Assembly: GCF_002775205.1 (NCBI RefSeq)
Contig: NC_036447.1
Coordinates: forward strand, 21,682,501-21,746,500
Length of the DNA: 64,000 bases
Origin: Xiphophorus maculatus
Taxonomy: Eukaryota; Chordata; Actinopteri; Cyprinodontiformes; Poeciliidae
Reading direction: 5' to 3'
Part shown: positions 32,551 through 45,000 of the stretch, piece after piece
Layout of the letters: every line of letters begins with the position of its first letter
How positions within the stretch are numbered: position 1 is the stretch's first letter
Position numbers and translations under genes: made by a program
Notes under the pieces: generated by a model
What the model was told of the DNA's origin: nothing
Database searches by the model: none
What the model saw: the letters and a program-made list of their open reading frames with translations, nothing else

Positions 32551-33466
32551 AATGAAGGTTTAAATATCTGCTGAAAATCTGAGCGACAAAATGAGACGAG
32601 CAGCTCTTTAAACGTTATGATCTCCGGAGACAACAACAGCCGCCATTCTTTACACTTCCGGAAACAACTGGCGCGCCCGGCACATGACAGCGGTCACGTG
32701 ACTTGGAAGAAAACAGGAAGTTGTTACATGTTTGGACTAGCAGCTCCTCGGGCGGGTTTTAGAGAAGTGGATTTGAACCTCTATCATTTAGCAGAGCTGG
32801 ACGTGAAAAATCACAGCCTGGCCGATGAAAGGTGCCGAGAGGAGGACTGCAGTCAGCACAATGTGGTGGTATATTCTGTTCTAGTTTGTTTTTATTTTAT
32901 TCTATCATTTGTCAGCCCTCATTTCTGTTAAATTTTAATATCTCACTTCTTTGAAATTGCATGCCAGCAGGGTGCACATTAATAACATTTTGAGTTTAGC
33001 CGTCTTGTTTGCTCATACCTTTATAGATAGCTTCCCTGACACGACTTTAATCAGTCAGGATGTTCAGGTACATGAATTTCACCTGTCTGTCACGTGACCA
33101 TCCTATGACTGTCTGAAGTCACACACCTGAGCATAACCTATGTGAAGTTTTGGAGGAAGCTGACAAGTTTTGTTTGTTTTTGCTTCTTTTTTCCCCCTTC
33201 ACCTGAAGGTAAGGAGTATGCTTGCTTTTGAGACGTTCACAAAGGGACGCAGACACATGCATCCCCTCAGAGCAGGTGTGTTGTGTTTTCCTGAATGCTA
33301 GGAATCACAGCAGGAAAACCAAACGACCCAAAGCTGACGACCTCAGCAGGGAAACCCTGAACTCACTGTGAGTGCTTTATTTCTCCAGTCGTACACACAT
33401 TCCTAAATATGTTGATTTTTTGAACGCCTTCTTTATTCTTCTCTCTGCCTCCAAGGGTTTTTAGAA
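32551..33466. promoter_or_regulatory. Bidirectional sgsh / slc26a11 promoter and slc26a11 5' UTR region
   Basis: Head-to-head intergenic region. 32551-32760 carries ETS-like sites (cacttccggaaac at about 32653; acaggaagttg at about 32713), GC-rich sequence and a perfect CLEAR palindrome. No TATA box is seen. One or more non-coding slc26a11 exons must lie between here and the acceptor ccaag at 33451-33455; a donor candidate is aaggtaagga near 33209. An open frame at 32617-32931 is probably chance. Confidence 0.65.
32693..32702. promoter_or_regulatory. CLEAR element (TFEB/TFE3-type E-box)
   Basis: GTCACGTGAC, a perfect 10-bp palindrome equal to the CLEAR consensus for lysosomal genes. It lies 143 bp upstream of the sgsh ATG and between the two divergent genes. 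SGSH is a known lysosomal enzyme, so TFEB control is a well-founded inference. Confidence 0.75.
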
Positions 33467-36400
33467 ATGGATCGGCCGCTGCAGGGAGAACAGTCGTCCC
33501 GGCGCTGCTGTTCTTACAGCACCCTGAAGTCCTGGCTGCCCATTCTGTCCTGGTTACCCAAGTACAGGGTGAGGTACCTGCAGATGGACCTGTTGGCGGG
33601 CCTCACTGTCGGGCTGACCACCGTACCGCAGGCTCTCGCTTACGCTGAAGTGGCCGGACTTCCTGTTCAGGTGAGGTTAAGTTTGACTTTTGATGAATAT
33701 GATGTTTTTTTCCCCCCCAACTGATGAGACACATCAGAATGATGCTACCACCACCATGTTTCTCCCTGGACTTCATGATTCACTTTGTTCACTATTGTTC
33801 TTTAACAAACTTGTGCATTTTATAATAAGATAAATTTACACACAAGTGGACTCTATTTACTAATACGGCAACTTTATCATTTCTTAGCATTTATTTCAGA
33901 CATGAGAAAAACAACAGAAACTAAAACAAACATATATAAATAAATAGATGAATAAACAAAAAAAGTAAAGCAACAATCAAAATAGTCCAACAAATGTGTA
34001 ATGTTTACATTACATCTCTGAAAACGAGTAGGAAAAGAGGATATGTTTATTTAATCCTACTGACAACTAGTTTCACTGGATTTTATTTAGTAATACTAAA
34101 GACGACTGACTACAAAAACATGCCAAACTTTTCTGATTTTCATTTGTAACACATTTTTATCCTTTTCATTTAACTTTATAATGACGTGCTTTATAATTAA
34201 CCTATCCTATTACCGAGGGCATTAGAGAGAGTTTTTGTGAGTTGAGATGCTTTCAAGGTGAAACGTTTACTAGTCACAACAAATGTTGAATTCTGGTCGT
34301 TTCTCACAGTACGGCCTCTACTCTGCCTTCATGGGCGGCTTCATCTATACGCTCCTGGGGACATCTAAGGACGTGACACTGGGTCCAACAGCCATCATGT
34401 CCCTCCTGTGTTTCTCTGTGGTGGGCGGCCAGCCTCACCGGGCCGTCCTGCTCAGCCTCCTCTGTGGAGTCATCCAGGCCGCCATGGCGCTACTCAGACT
34501 GGGTAAGAGACGCTGCTGCGCCGCCGCAGCTTTAATGATGTTACTTTAGTTAATGCAGATCCTCTTTTTAACTTTGCTGTTTAAACGTTCTTTGCACGTT
34601 TAAATTGGCTAAAATAAATTGGCAGAAGTAGCATAGATAAAATCTCCCATCTGTTTCTGTCTATAATTCATTGTTAATCTTTGTTTTCCTCAGGATTCCT
34701 GCTGGATTTCATCTCTTACCCTGTAATTAAAGGATTCACCTGCGCTGCTGCAGTCACCATCGGCTTCGGCCAGGTCAAAGTGAGGCTACACGCGCACACA
34801 CACACACATCCCTACACACACTGTGAAACAGCAACACACCTCTTCATGCTGTGTGATCTCAGTATTGCACGTGTGCAGTCGGCATAATTAGCAAAGTGCT
34901 AAACATCATTTGTTTGAACAGAATGCAGCAACATTGTTCAGTTTTAGTAACTGAGAAATGTTGTTCATTCAATATTATTTGCTATTTTTAATTGAATTGA
35001 AGTTAAAATTATGTGACCTCAGTTTGGTTAAGAGGCGGATCGTGTTTTTCACAGATGTGAACATAACCTTTTTCAATGTTGGGACATGCCAGCATTCAGA
35101 AAGTGGATTGGCATCGCCTTGTTGAATCACCTGTGATATTCTGATAGCTGTGTGTTTGGCTCTAAAGCTTTTTGTTGTCATGATGACTCCGCACAACCAA
35201 AAGCTGTTTGAATTAACGCTAACAAATAACAGCAAAAACAAAATGTTGAACAATACGGGACAAATGCAGAGCAAAAAGAGCCATTTCAATAACATCTGTC
35301 AGGAAATTGGTTATATATTCATTTATTTTAATGCCTGCTTTATCCCTCTGGGCTGCAGAAGGCTGGTGTTTGTCTGCTGCAGGCAATGAGTTTAAACCAG
35401 AGTTTATATTCTTTGTGCTTTTTAAATTATTTTGGCACAACTTTGATGCAGATTTGTATTTAGGGCCAAATTTTGGTTTATTTTAATGACTTTTAAACTA
35501 AACGGAGCATTCAGTGCTCTTTGGGCACTTGTCTGCTGTAAACTCCTATTCCAAATGCATTTGTTGAATACGCTTTCAAGTAGATTTGAATTTCTTTTTG
35601 TCCATTTTTTGTTAATAAAAAAATGTTTTGTCATTTTCCATAAAGTGAAGATATTTCTTCATATTCTGTTGTTTGAGCAATTTGCATGTACATGGGACTG
35701 ACAAAATTCAAGGTTTTTTATGTGTGGAGGTGGTTCTGCTAAAACAAAAATACTTTAATTACTAAACTTTCATTTAAGGGCATATAGAGTCTTGGATATT
35801 TGCTATAAGATTATATAGAATGTATCTCTATATGTCATATAATGTATGAAATAAAACTTCATGTTTGTTCCAAGCTTGAAATCTGAAATGAATGTTCAGA
35901 CTCGTTATAATGCTGCTGAACTGGTTTAAGCTCCTTTTGTTTACGTGTGTGATGTGAGTGGTTAAACTGGTTCCTGTTTGCAGAATATTCTGGGAATCCG
36001 GGATGTTCCCCACCAGTTCTTCCTGGAGGTTTACGACACCTTCCACAAGATCCCAGAGGCCAGAGTGGGCGACGTGGTCCTGGGCCTGGTTTGTCTTGCT
36101 CTGCTGATCACACTGATGTTCATCAAGTCACATCCGGGCTCAGACCATGGATCATCACTCTACTCCAGATTCACCAGGAAACTGGTGTGGGCTGTGGCCA
36201 CCAGTCAGTACTTCTCTCATCTAGGCAGAAAAATAAAACCCAGATGGTTTAACTTCTAAATGTGAGCTGTTTTACCTCTTTGTCCTGATCAGTGCGTAAT
36301 GCGCTGGTGGTCGTGGCTGCGACTCTGGTGGCGTTTTCCTGGGACGCTTTTGGACATCACGTGTTCACCATCACTGGGCACACGACTCAGGGACTCCCAC

Positions 36401-38894
36401 CGTTCAGCCCTCCACCCACCTCGGACACCACATCCAACGGCACCGTCGTCTCTTTTAGAGAGATTATAGAGGTCAGAAGCAGAAGTTTGAGCTGTAACAT
36501 TCACTTCTCCATTTCTCTCTGCTGCGTGACGCTGACCAGTCATGCTTTCTTTCCTCTTTTGGTGCAGGACTTTGGAGGAGGACTAGCTGTGATCCCTCTC
36601 ATGGGTCTGTTGGAGAGCATTGCTATCGCCAAAGCTTTTGGTAAGCTCCTTTATCGGTTCTTACAAAATAGCTCTACTGATCATCATCCAGAGTACAGGA
36701 ACCTCTTTTCTCTTCAGCTCAACCCTGAAGTTTTCTACACAACAATGTTTTGGTCATGACAATGGTTGTCTTTATGTGAACTGATCATTTGTTTTTGATC
36801 ATTATTGGATCATTGGATCCTGCTAAAATGCCCCATCTTCAGGTTTTTTTCACGCTGGATTTGTATCTAAAATGTAATGCCATTTGAAAGAGTTCATGGT
36901 CCCATGAAGGTTCACAGGAGCCAAAACATTCAATATCACCAAGTAAAAAAATGATCCAGCTGAATAAATGCGGTCTACTTAAATGTTGGACTATTCTAAA
37001 TTAATGCAGCTATTTATCCTGCTGCAATAAAACCTGAATTTATTTTAAGGGTTTTTACAGGTTATATCCAACAGTTGCAGCGCGTTGTGGATGATTTTTT
37101 TTTTTATTGAATAAAGTTTTCAGAAACAATGGAGCATCAAGTTCATCTTTCCTTGTCTGTTTCCTCCCAGCCAGTCAGAACAACTACAGGATCGATGCCA
37201 ACCAGGAGCTGCTGGCCATAGGCATGACCAACATCATGGGCTCCTTCGTGTCAGCGTACCCAATCACCGGCAGCTTCGGACGGTTCGTGTTTGGCCCTCT
37301 GAAGAATCTGCTTTACTGATCTATTTAACTCTTATATCGTCAACATTTGCGTTCTTTCTTCCTTTTAGGACAGCGGTGAACTCTCAGACGGGGGTTTGCA
37401 CCCCAGCTGGAGGCATCGTCACCAGTAGGTTTGATCCTTTTACTCTTCTGCCCTCTTGTGGCAGACTGCGTTATTGCATATTTCTACTGTCATAATAGAA
37501 ACGTCTTTCCCCTCCAAATACAACCTGAATCTTAGTTGATCTAAACTTATATATAAGAATACTAACATGTTAGTTATACAGCAGAAAACTCCAATGGTTA
37601 GTTGAATGTAAAAGCTAAGCCTTTATCTGTATTTCCGAAAACATGGAAACTTGTTTGTTTTTGACTTTCCAATTGTTTTTCCTCTTCTTTGTGCGTCTGC
37701 AGGTGTGATCGTGCTGCTGTCGTTGGCCTTCCTCATGCCGGCTTTCTACTACATCCCTAAAGCTTCTCTAGCTGCCGTCATCATCTGCGCGGTGGCTCCT
37801 ATGGTTGATTACCGTGTCGTAATAAAGATGTGGAAGATGCATCGTAAGAGTCTCTGGGAGATTCTCCAGAATCTACCATGTTTCTGTCAATTTAGCTAAG
37901 CTGTGACTTGTCATCCACAGGGCTGGACCTGCTTCCTTTCGGGGTGACGTTCCTGTTGAGCTTCTGGGAAGTGCAATACGGCATCATCGGCGGTGTGGCC
38001 GTCTCTGGAGCCCTGCTGCTGTACGCCATGGCCAGACCCAAGATGAAGGTGAAACAACGTTACTGATAAGATGCTTTTAAAACCAACATTTGGGTTATCC
38101 ACCTGTCCAGGGTGAACCCCGCCTCTCGCCCGGAACGTTAGCTGGAGATAGGCACCAGCACCTCTCCTGACCCCACTAGGGACAAGGGTGTTAGAAAATG
38201 GATGGATTTGGGTTATCCAGTGCTTTTTATAAAATTGTACAATATATGGATCTTGTAAGATTTTCCTGCACCACTTTTTCAATGATCTGCAATGGTCTGT
38301 AGCATAGAAGGGGAAAAAAAATCTTCAAACTTTTTCAGAGCTGAAGCTGCAGCTAGTTTTTAATCATCAACCATGTTTGCTTTCCTGTGCAGGTGTCTGA
38401 TCATGGTGCGTTGGTGATAGAGTTGAGCAGTGGGCTCAGTTTTCCTGCTGTGGAGCATCTGAGCCACTTCATACACACTCAGGCTCTGCAGAGTAAGAGC
38501 TTCTTCATCCAGTCCTGTTGAAAAACTTTTATTTCCTCGTCTTCACATGTCCACCTTCTGTCAATCAGCCTGTCCTCCGAGGTCTGTGGTGTTGGACTGC
38601 CATCATGTGAGCATCATAGATTTCACAGTGATCAGCGAGCTGACGGACCTGCTGAGGCAGTTCAAACTGAGAAAGGTCAAGCTGGTGTTTTCCGGACTGC
38701 AGGTGAGCCTCTCGTCCTTTCAGTCTTTAGCTGATAGTTATTGGGGTAAATAGTCGTCACCTTTAATCTCCCTCTTGTCTCTCCGCCTGGTTCAGCCCGC
38801 CGTTCTGAAGGTTCTCCTCGCAGCTGATCTGCAAGGCTTCAGATACACCGACAGCGTGGAAGAGGCGCTGCAGATGGATTCAGCGAGCGACTAA
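33467..38894 (+). CDS. slc26a11: SLC26A11 anion exchanger / sodium-independent sulfate transporter
   Basis: Thirteen coding exons: 33467-33670, 34310-34502, 34694-34779, 35984-36203, 36293-36471, 36568-36640, 37171-37282, 37369-37424, 37703-37843, 37921-38048, 38393-38492, 38569-38702, 38796-38894. They give 574 residues (human 606). The SLC26 signature is clear: DLLAGLTVGLTTVPQALAYA, then EVAGLPVQYGLYSAFMGGF. Further matches to human are SQNNYRIDANQELLAIGMTN, TAVNSQTGVCTPAGG, YYIPKASLAAVII and FWEVQYGI. The first about 460 residues are the multi-spanning transport domain; a C-terminal STAS domain follows (VVLDCHHVSIIDFTVISEL). It carries sulfate and other anions across plasma or internal membranes. 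The C-terminal tail after STAS is shorter than in human. It is divergent from sgsh, as in mammals. Confidence 0.96.
33671..34309. other. slc26a11 intron with Tc1-like pieces
   Basis: Fragments at 33735-33885 (gatgctaccaccaccatgtt, acaagtggactctatttact) and 34070-34140 (ttcactggattttatttagt) match consecutive parts of a fish Tc1-like element in minus orientation, with decayed sequence between. No exon. Confidence 0.5.
34780..35983. other. slc26a11 intron
   Basis: 1.2 kb, AT-rich, with a short CA run at 34790-34820. No gene or clear repeat seen. Confidence 0.6.
36641..37170. other. slc26a11 intron
   Basis: 530 bp without recognisable features. Confidence 0.6.
38095..38210 (-). mobile_element. 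RTE-type LINE 3' fragment
   Basis: ctcgcccggaacgttagctg, then caccagcacctctcctgacc and ggacaagggtgttagaaaat, is the reverse complement of sequence at 62480-62570. The two copies belong to one abundant teleost repeat, which I associate with RTE-clade LINEs. It sits in a slc26a11 intron. Confidence 0.55.
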
Positions 38895-39902
38895 AACCCG
38901 ACCTGATGGACGTCCGCCTGCAGAGGAGATGTTTGAGTTTAGACAGACGCAGTTGATCATTTCTTATGCGGGATTTTTAAAACGCAAGTTACTGACAGTC
39001 GAAGGAAAATCTCAGAAACACTTAAGATTTTATCTGCTAAATGTGTGTCATCGCCTTTACCTAAATTAACATTCCTGTATGGTTGAGGAGAAGTTTAACA
39101 CCATGTTGTTTTCGTGTTTTACATTTTGTATAAATATCTATTATATTTTTTCCTTTTCTTCCATTAACCAAGTTAGATTTTAAGAATTTTAAAATGCAAG
39201 TGATGCTTCAAGAAAAACTAACATTGAATAATAATGTGTTTCCTTAATTTATAAAAGATTTTAGGGAAAGTTAAATATTTTCTTTATGTGGATGGAGAAG
39301 TTCTGTCAATACATAAATGTCTTTGACAATATCCATATTTTTTACTGGAACCTTTTTTTCACATAAACACAATTTTTTTATTATTGTGTCTTTGCGTCTA
39401 TTTGTTAAGTGTTCGCTGTACACATATAATGTGTAGATTAATTTAAATACTTACATTTTGACAAGAAAAAACATTGTTCATTTCTCAGGTTTCAACATTC
39501 TTGCAGCTGAGAGAAAAAGTATTCTCTTGCACCAGTTCTTTTTTTCAATTTTTAAGCATAAATTTGCAACTAAATGAAGCTCACGAGCTGTAGTTCATTA
39601 AGAATAAAAAAAAAAGTATAATCACCATTATAATTATAAGTCTGCCTCTGAATGTATCAAGACAAAAAAAAGAAAAGAAAATGAAGCTTTGAAATAGATT
39701 GAATAAATCTGTAAAGAAGAGTGGGTTAAAAATCCCCTGAAATAAAGCAAAAATACTCAATCATCACAAGCTTTAAATGAGTTATTTCTAAATCAATTAT
39801 TTTATGGAAAAACAGTTTTTCAAATAGGATCATTTTCTTTAATAGATAAAATTGCCAAAAAACAGTTTGTTTTTTTTATTTACTCAGTTTATCTCTTTTG
39901 CC

Positions 39903-40090
39903 AGCAGGACCTTCTCTTGTGCTTGTAGAGGTGGTTTTGTTGGTGATGGTCTGACCTGCGACGACAGAAATCTGCAACAAATCTCCCTGCTGTGAGAGAG
40001 GTTAGCGATGGTCTCCAGACCTCAGCTGTGTTGACATTGATGAGTGCTCTCAACACAGCTCTCCGTGCTCAGCGCATCAGATGAACCATT
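39903..40090 (+). pseudogene. Broken duplicate of the EGF-like exon of the ZP-domain gene
   Basis: About 190 bp nearly identical to 42376-42550: aggaccttctcttgtgc, tggttttgttggtgatggtc, tgatgagtgctctcaacaca and gtgctcagcgcatcagat in the same order. The copy has in-frame stops (for example TAG in the cttgtagagg and ggttagcgat contexts) and lacks the SRCR part, so it cannot make the protein. It is in the same orientation, 2.5 kb upstream of the intact exon. Confidence 0.9.
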
Positions 40091-41009
40091 TACTTAAAAA
40101 AAAGTTGTAAAATTGCAAAATAGAAACAGAATTTTCCTCCACTTTTCAATTTTCTCTACTGTGTTTTGAAAAAAAAAATTAACTTAAAATAGCAGTAAAG
40201 CTGAACTGATAATGTGCAGTGGCTGCATAAAACAACATAGTGATCAAATTGTGTATAAACATGCAAGACAGCAGCTCAGTGTGGCTACACAGCCTAATAA
40301 CTTTCTGTCAGCTGTTATCCTGGATTATGTCACAGCGTCATGGCAGCCCAGTGCTTCCTGTACATGGGGGGAAAAGATCATAGCAGCCTCTCAGTCAGGA
40401 ACAATACAGGATATAAGCAAGCAAAGAGCTTATTTGTTATATTTTTATATCATCATAAGCCACAAATAGTGCAAAAATGTACATTTTCTGTGTGTAACTA
40501 ATGTCACATATTTTCTACATTATATACTAAAACAGTAACTATGGTTGGGTTTAATTTTCTTTCATGCTCAGTCTTTAGTGTAAGACAATTCAGGACGCCC
40601 CCTTGTGGATTTAAATAACCCCTTCACTCCTTTCAGAGATTTATTGCTGGTGTGTTTTTCAGAGAAGAAAACATTTAAAACCCATTACATTAGAGCAGTA
40701 AACTGTCATGTAACAGAAGCATGTTTTCTGATTGCTGGTTCAACACAAACACAAGCTTCAGACAAAATGGGAAGATTTCTGAATTAAAAGCTCCCATTCC
40801 ATTCATTTTTCGCAGGTAAATTTGTAAATGTAACCATCAAAAGCCAAATAACAAACTCATGTGGTATTTTAAAACTCAAAATGCACATTTCACTTTACTC
40901 TGACCCAGAAGAAGAGCTGTTGAATATAGTCGTTTCCGATTATATGCTGATCTCATTCATTTTGCAACATTTTTCTGTTGGATAATAAATTCAGGAACAA
41001 AAAAAAAAC

Positions 41010-41095
41010 CCTGAAGAGCCGCTTTGGAACCGAAAGAGCCGACTCTTTTTAGTGATTCGAGCCAAAAGAGCCGGTTCTCTAAAAGGAGCCATAAT
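41010..41095. repeat. Cluster of AGAGCCG motifs
   Basis: gaagagccg, gaaagagccg, aaaagagccg and aaaggagcc occur within 85 bp, interspersed with ctcttttt/ggttctc. This looks like subterminal repeats of a DNA transposon, but the family is not identified. Confidence 0.35.
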
Positions 41096-42010
41096 TCTCA
41101 CGCTGCCGTGAGCCCCTCCCACTTCCAGACAGGTGGTCAGTCCCACAGTGACCTGATCCAGAAAACCTCACCTGCACACAGAGACCCCACCTTCAGGAAT
41201 AAAAATGGAAACTGATCTTAGAGTTTTCGATTCCCAGACAAAACACTGGCTAAAACAAAAACAAATACGTGAAGACTGATTTATACTGACCTACATTGTT
41301 ATGGAGAATTAGGTTTCTCTGATATACATTTTTATGTTTTTCTTGTTTATAGTCGCAGAAATTAAAGGTGGGTGTCTGTGTATATGACAGGAATTTTGAA
41401 CTTTTGATATTACTGTCTTTAAATAAAAGTACAAAAGAAATGAATTTTGTGCATAGGTTAAGAAACCTATACACAACCTACCTCTTTTTTGCCCATATGG
41501 GTCACTTATGAGTAAACAAATATTGATTTATGGTCACATATGCCTTCCATCCATATCTATCCATATCTCCCAGTCCAACAACATTAACTAACAGTGTAAA
41601 TTCAAACGTGTATCTTTGCATTTCTATTTAGTCTTGATACTTTGCATAAAACCAACATTGTCAGTCTTACAAAGAGTACAAAATGTTCAGGGAGTGGCAC
41701 CATGAGTAATCCCCACTGCCAATGAAACAGTCATTTCCAAAGAAGTGAGCTGATGACCCTGACCTCTTTTTCAGACCATCAATTAGAACATTTTACTTTC
41801 TATTTCAGATGAAGTTGTATAGTTTTACAACTTCAGCTTAAGTTTCTCTTCTTCTTTGATTAATAAGTAATCTTTGACATCAATCCCCATCACTTTGATG
41901 GACCTATAAATTCTCACCCTGTCCAGAGACATTTAGTTTCTTCTTTAAGGAAAGCAATACTGCATACTGTGTTTTCTTCTCAGGAGGTCTGTGCTGTGCA
42001 TTTTTCAAAG

Positions 42011-45000
42011 ATGGAAGTGCCCTGGACAATATTTCTAATTCTACTTTTACAAATTTTGATGAGAACCACTTCAGGTAAAACTTGGATTTATTTTCCTCCA
42101 TCTTGGATTTAAAACACAAATGGGTTGCAGATCAAGTCAAAAATAAAGATATGTAAAAAAAAAAAAAATCGATGGAAAATTAATTCTCATTTATTCAACA
42201 AAAATTTATGTGATATGTCTAGCTGGTGGAGTGTTTCACCCAATAACGTCTACATACATCTAAATAACCTTCCACTTTGTTTTTTTGCAGCAACACTGGT
42301 CACCAGCTGTGATTCTTGCCATGGCGAAGCCTCCTGCTGGGAGTCCAGAGAAAGAGGCGACTCTTTCGCCAAGAGGACCTTCTCTTGTGCCTGTAGAGAT
42401 GGTTTTGTTGGTGATGGTCTGACCTGCTACGATATAAATCTCTGCAACAGCTCTTCCTGTTGTGAGAGCGGTTATCGATGGTCTCCAGAACTCGGCTGTG
42501 TGGACGTTGATGAGTGCTCTCAACAGAGCTCCCCGTGCTCAGCGCATCAGATTTGCTCCAACAGACCAGGGTCCTATGAATGCCTGCAGCCTTCCTCCAA
42601 CAGCAGATCAGGTCTCATTGAGGGAGCACTCCGACTGGCCAATGGAGGAAGCCACTGCTCCGGCAGAGTGGAAATCTTTCACGATAGACAGTGGGGGACA
42701 GTGTGTGATGACATCTGGGACAACATTAATGCTCAGGTGGTGTGTCGACAGGTGGGCTGCGGAAGAGTCATTTCAGCAACATCAAGTGCACATTTTGGAC
42801 AGGGAACTGGGCCCATATGGCTGGATAACGTGAGGTGCGCAGGAAATGAATTACAGCTTTCAGAATGTCAACATCAAGGGTTTGGCAATCATAACTGTAA
42901 TCACGGTGAGGACGCTGGTGTTGTCTGCGAAGGTAAAACCATGTTACACAATTTTTGCATGTATTAATTCTTATGTTGTGTATTTCCAATACCTTTCTGC
43001 ATAATCACAACAATTCACATTGTTTTATCAAAGAATCCCTTACTTATCCTGTTTGTCACAAATTCAACAAAGTGAGTAAATTTTTATTTTAGTCAATGTT
43101 ATGGAAAATGGTATCATTCTGTTTTTTCAAAGGGCCCCTTGTACAGCTAACTTGTGGCCAAGATAAACTCCAAGTAGGACTGGATCTCAATAGCACACAG
43201 TCTTCTGATTTGGATCCATTCTCTGGCCACTTTGCTGCTCGCAACTGCTCAAGGTTCAAAGTTCAAGGGGATGTTGTGTGGTACGAGGTGGAGGCTCGAG
43301 CCGGTGCCTGCGGAAATATAGTGACGGTGAAAATCTTTCCTTTTTTGCTGTGTGTGTTGGATTCTTATCTCGTCACCATCACACTTTCCAGTCAAAGTAT
43401 TATACTCAGAGACCATTATGTGTGTTATCTTGTTGGGTCACTAGTCGAGAACAAGATAGCAGATTACTCAATCAACTTAAATGAACTGGGCCAATAAACC
43501 AGTCATTCTTCACTAATGCATGTTAGATCCAATATGATGTTTATTTACACCACATTAAAAATTAATATCATATATAATTTTTGTAGAGAAATTTATAAAG
43601 AAACGCCTGTGTCATAAAGACCTTGCTGATTGCTCATTTTTAAAGATTACAGGAACTTAAAAGTAAAACTACAAACAAATGGATAAAAGAAATATTAAGT
43701 TGTTCAGAAATGGCAAAAGATAATAAGGCAGAAAATGTATTTAGATTGTCAAAAGGTAAGCTCTACTTCAGTGGTGTCTGAAGTTGGTCCTTGAGGGCTG
43801 CATGTTCTAGTTCTGTTCCTGGTTGTAGCCATCTCTAATGAGCCAACAAATGATGGCTCGTTAGAAGGCCTAAGAAGAACATTGACATGCAGAGGAGTTT
43901 GTTACTACCACCAGGGAGAGAACTGAAGCATGCAGAATTACCAGATGCTTTCAATTACTTTATTGAGACTTAGCAGGTACTTTCCTGGAATTACCATGTG
44001 CATACCAGGTACTTCCATGAACTTGCCAGATATCCCCTGCAACTTACCAGGGTTACTTTTCCTGCAGAGCACATTCCAAGTTCCAAAACTTTCTGGTAAT
44101 ACAGGATATTTGGAGGAATTTCTAATAATAGCTCCAGAAAGCACTTAGAGCCATTCAAGAAATTGCCCTAAGTGTAATTTCTGGAATTGCCCTTCTGGTA
44201 AATTACATGTTACCAGGAGGTAACATATACGTACTGGCTGCGGTATGTAGTGGAACTTGACAATAAATAACAAGTTTAGCTAAGCAGATAGAAAGAATGT
44301 TGAAGTTTTCATGCATAGAGATTGCAAAAGAAGTTGTTTGGGTGTTGTGGTGGACCGCCATACACGGAGGCCTCAGTGACCCATGAAGGTCATAGGTTCA
44401 AGACACAGCCTGATGACCTTTGCTGCATATCTTTCCCCTCTCTCCCACCACACTGTCCTGTCTGACACCTGTCATTTTCTTGTCTTTCAGATCAACAGTA
44501 CGCATGTCATCTTTGGGAACAATTTATTTCTCTACTCAGCAAACAATGAATCCTTCCTCCTTCCCAGGAGATTTCCGTTCTCCTGTTCTTATCCTTTGGA
44601 AACTGACACCAGTCTGAATGTGGCTGTAAGACCAACTTTAGAGTAAGTCGTCCTCTCTGATCAATATAACTGAGCTGGTAGATTCTGTGGGGAGTGTTTA
44701 TCTCTTGAATTAACAAAATGCATTTGCATTAGCCTTTGACCAGAAATTAGTGTTAGTTCACCCAATTCCTCCATGATGATTAAATAATATATTGCATCAT
44801 TGTTCCAATATATCAATGAGCTTGATAGATTGCGCTCTAATCACAAGAAGATTTTCAAACAATTTAAAATAACACAAAAACAGGATTAAAACAAGTGTTG
44901 GCAAATAAATTCCTGGACTGCTTGATAAAGATGGTTGTTGCCTTGGCAGGTGGGAACGAGGTATTTCAGGTACAGGTCCCAAGGCCAGAGCCTCCATGTC

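Larger units (their letters stand above)
38895..42010. other. slc26a11 3' UTR and intergenic region
   Basis: AT-rich. Poly(A) candidates for slc26a11 include AATAAA at 39603-39608. It contains a broken duplicate of the downstream EGF exon (39903-40090) and an AGAGCCG motif cluster (41010-41095). Open frames at 40212-40469 and 40605-40787 show no protein features. Confidence 0.6.
43327..44490. other. Intron 3 of the ZP-domain gene, filled with repeats
   Basis: Contains a MITE-like piece (43769-43935), a degenerate taccaggtactt-type minisatellite (43965-44225) and a tRNA-type SINE (about 44335-44475) next to the acceptor. No exon seen. Confidence 0.65.

Noticed and set aside
32617-32931. 104-residue open frame in the sgsh-slc26a11 promoter
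   Set aside because: It starts in the promoter, has no domain features and runs through AT-rich sequence; more likely 5' UTR or promoter DNA.
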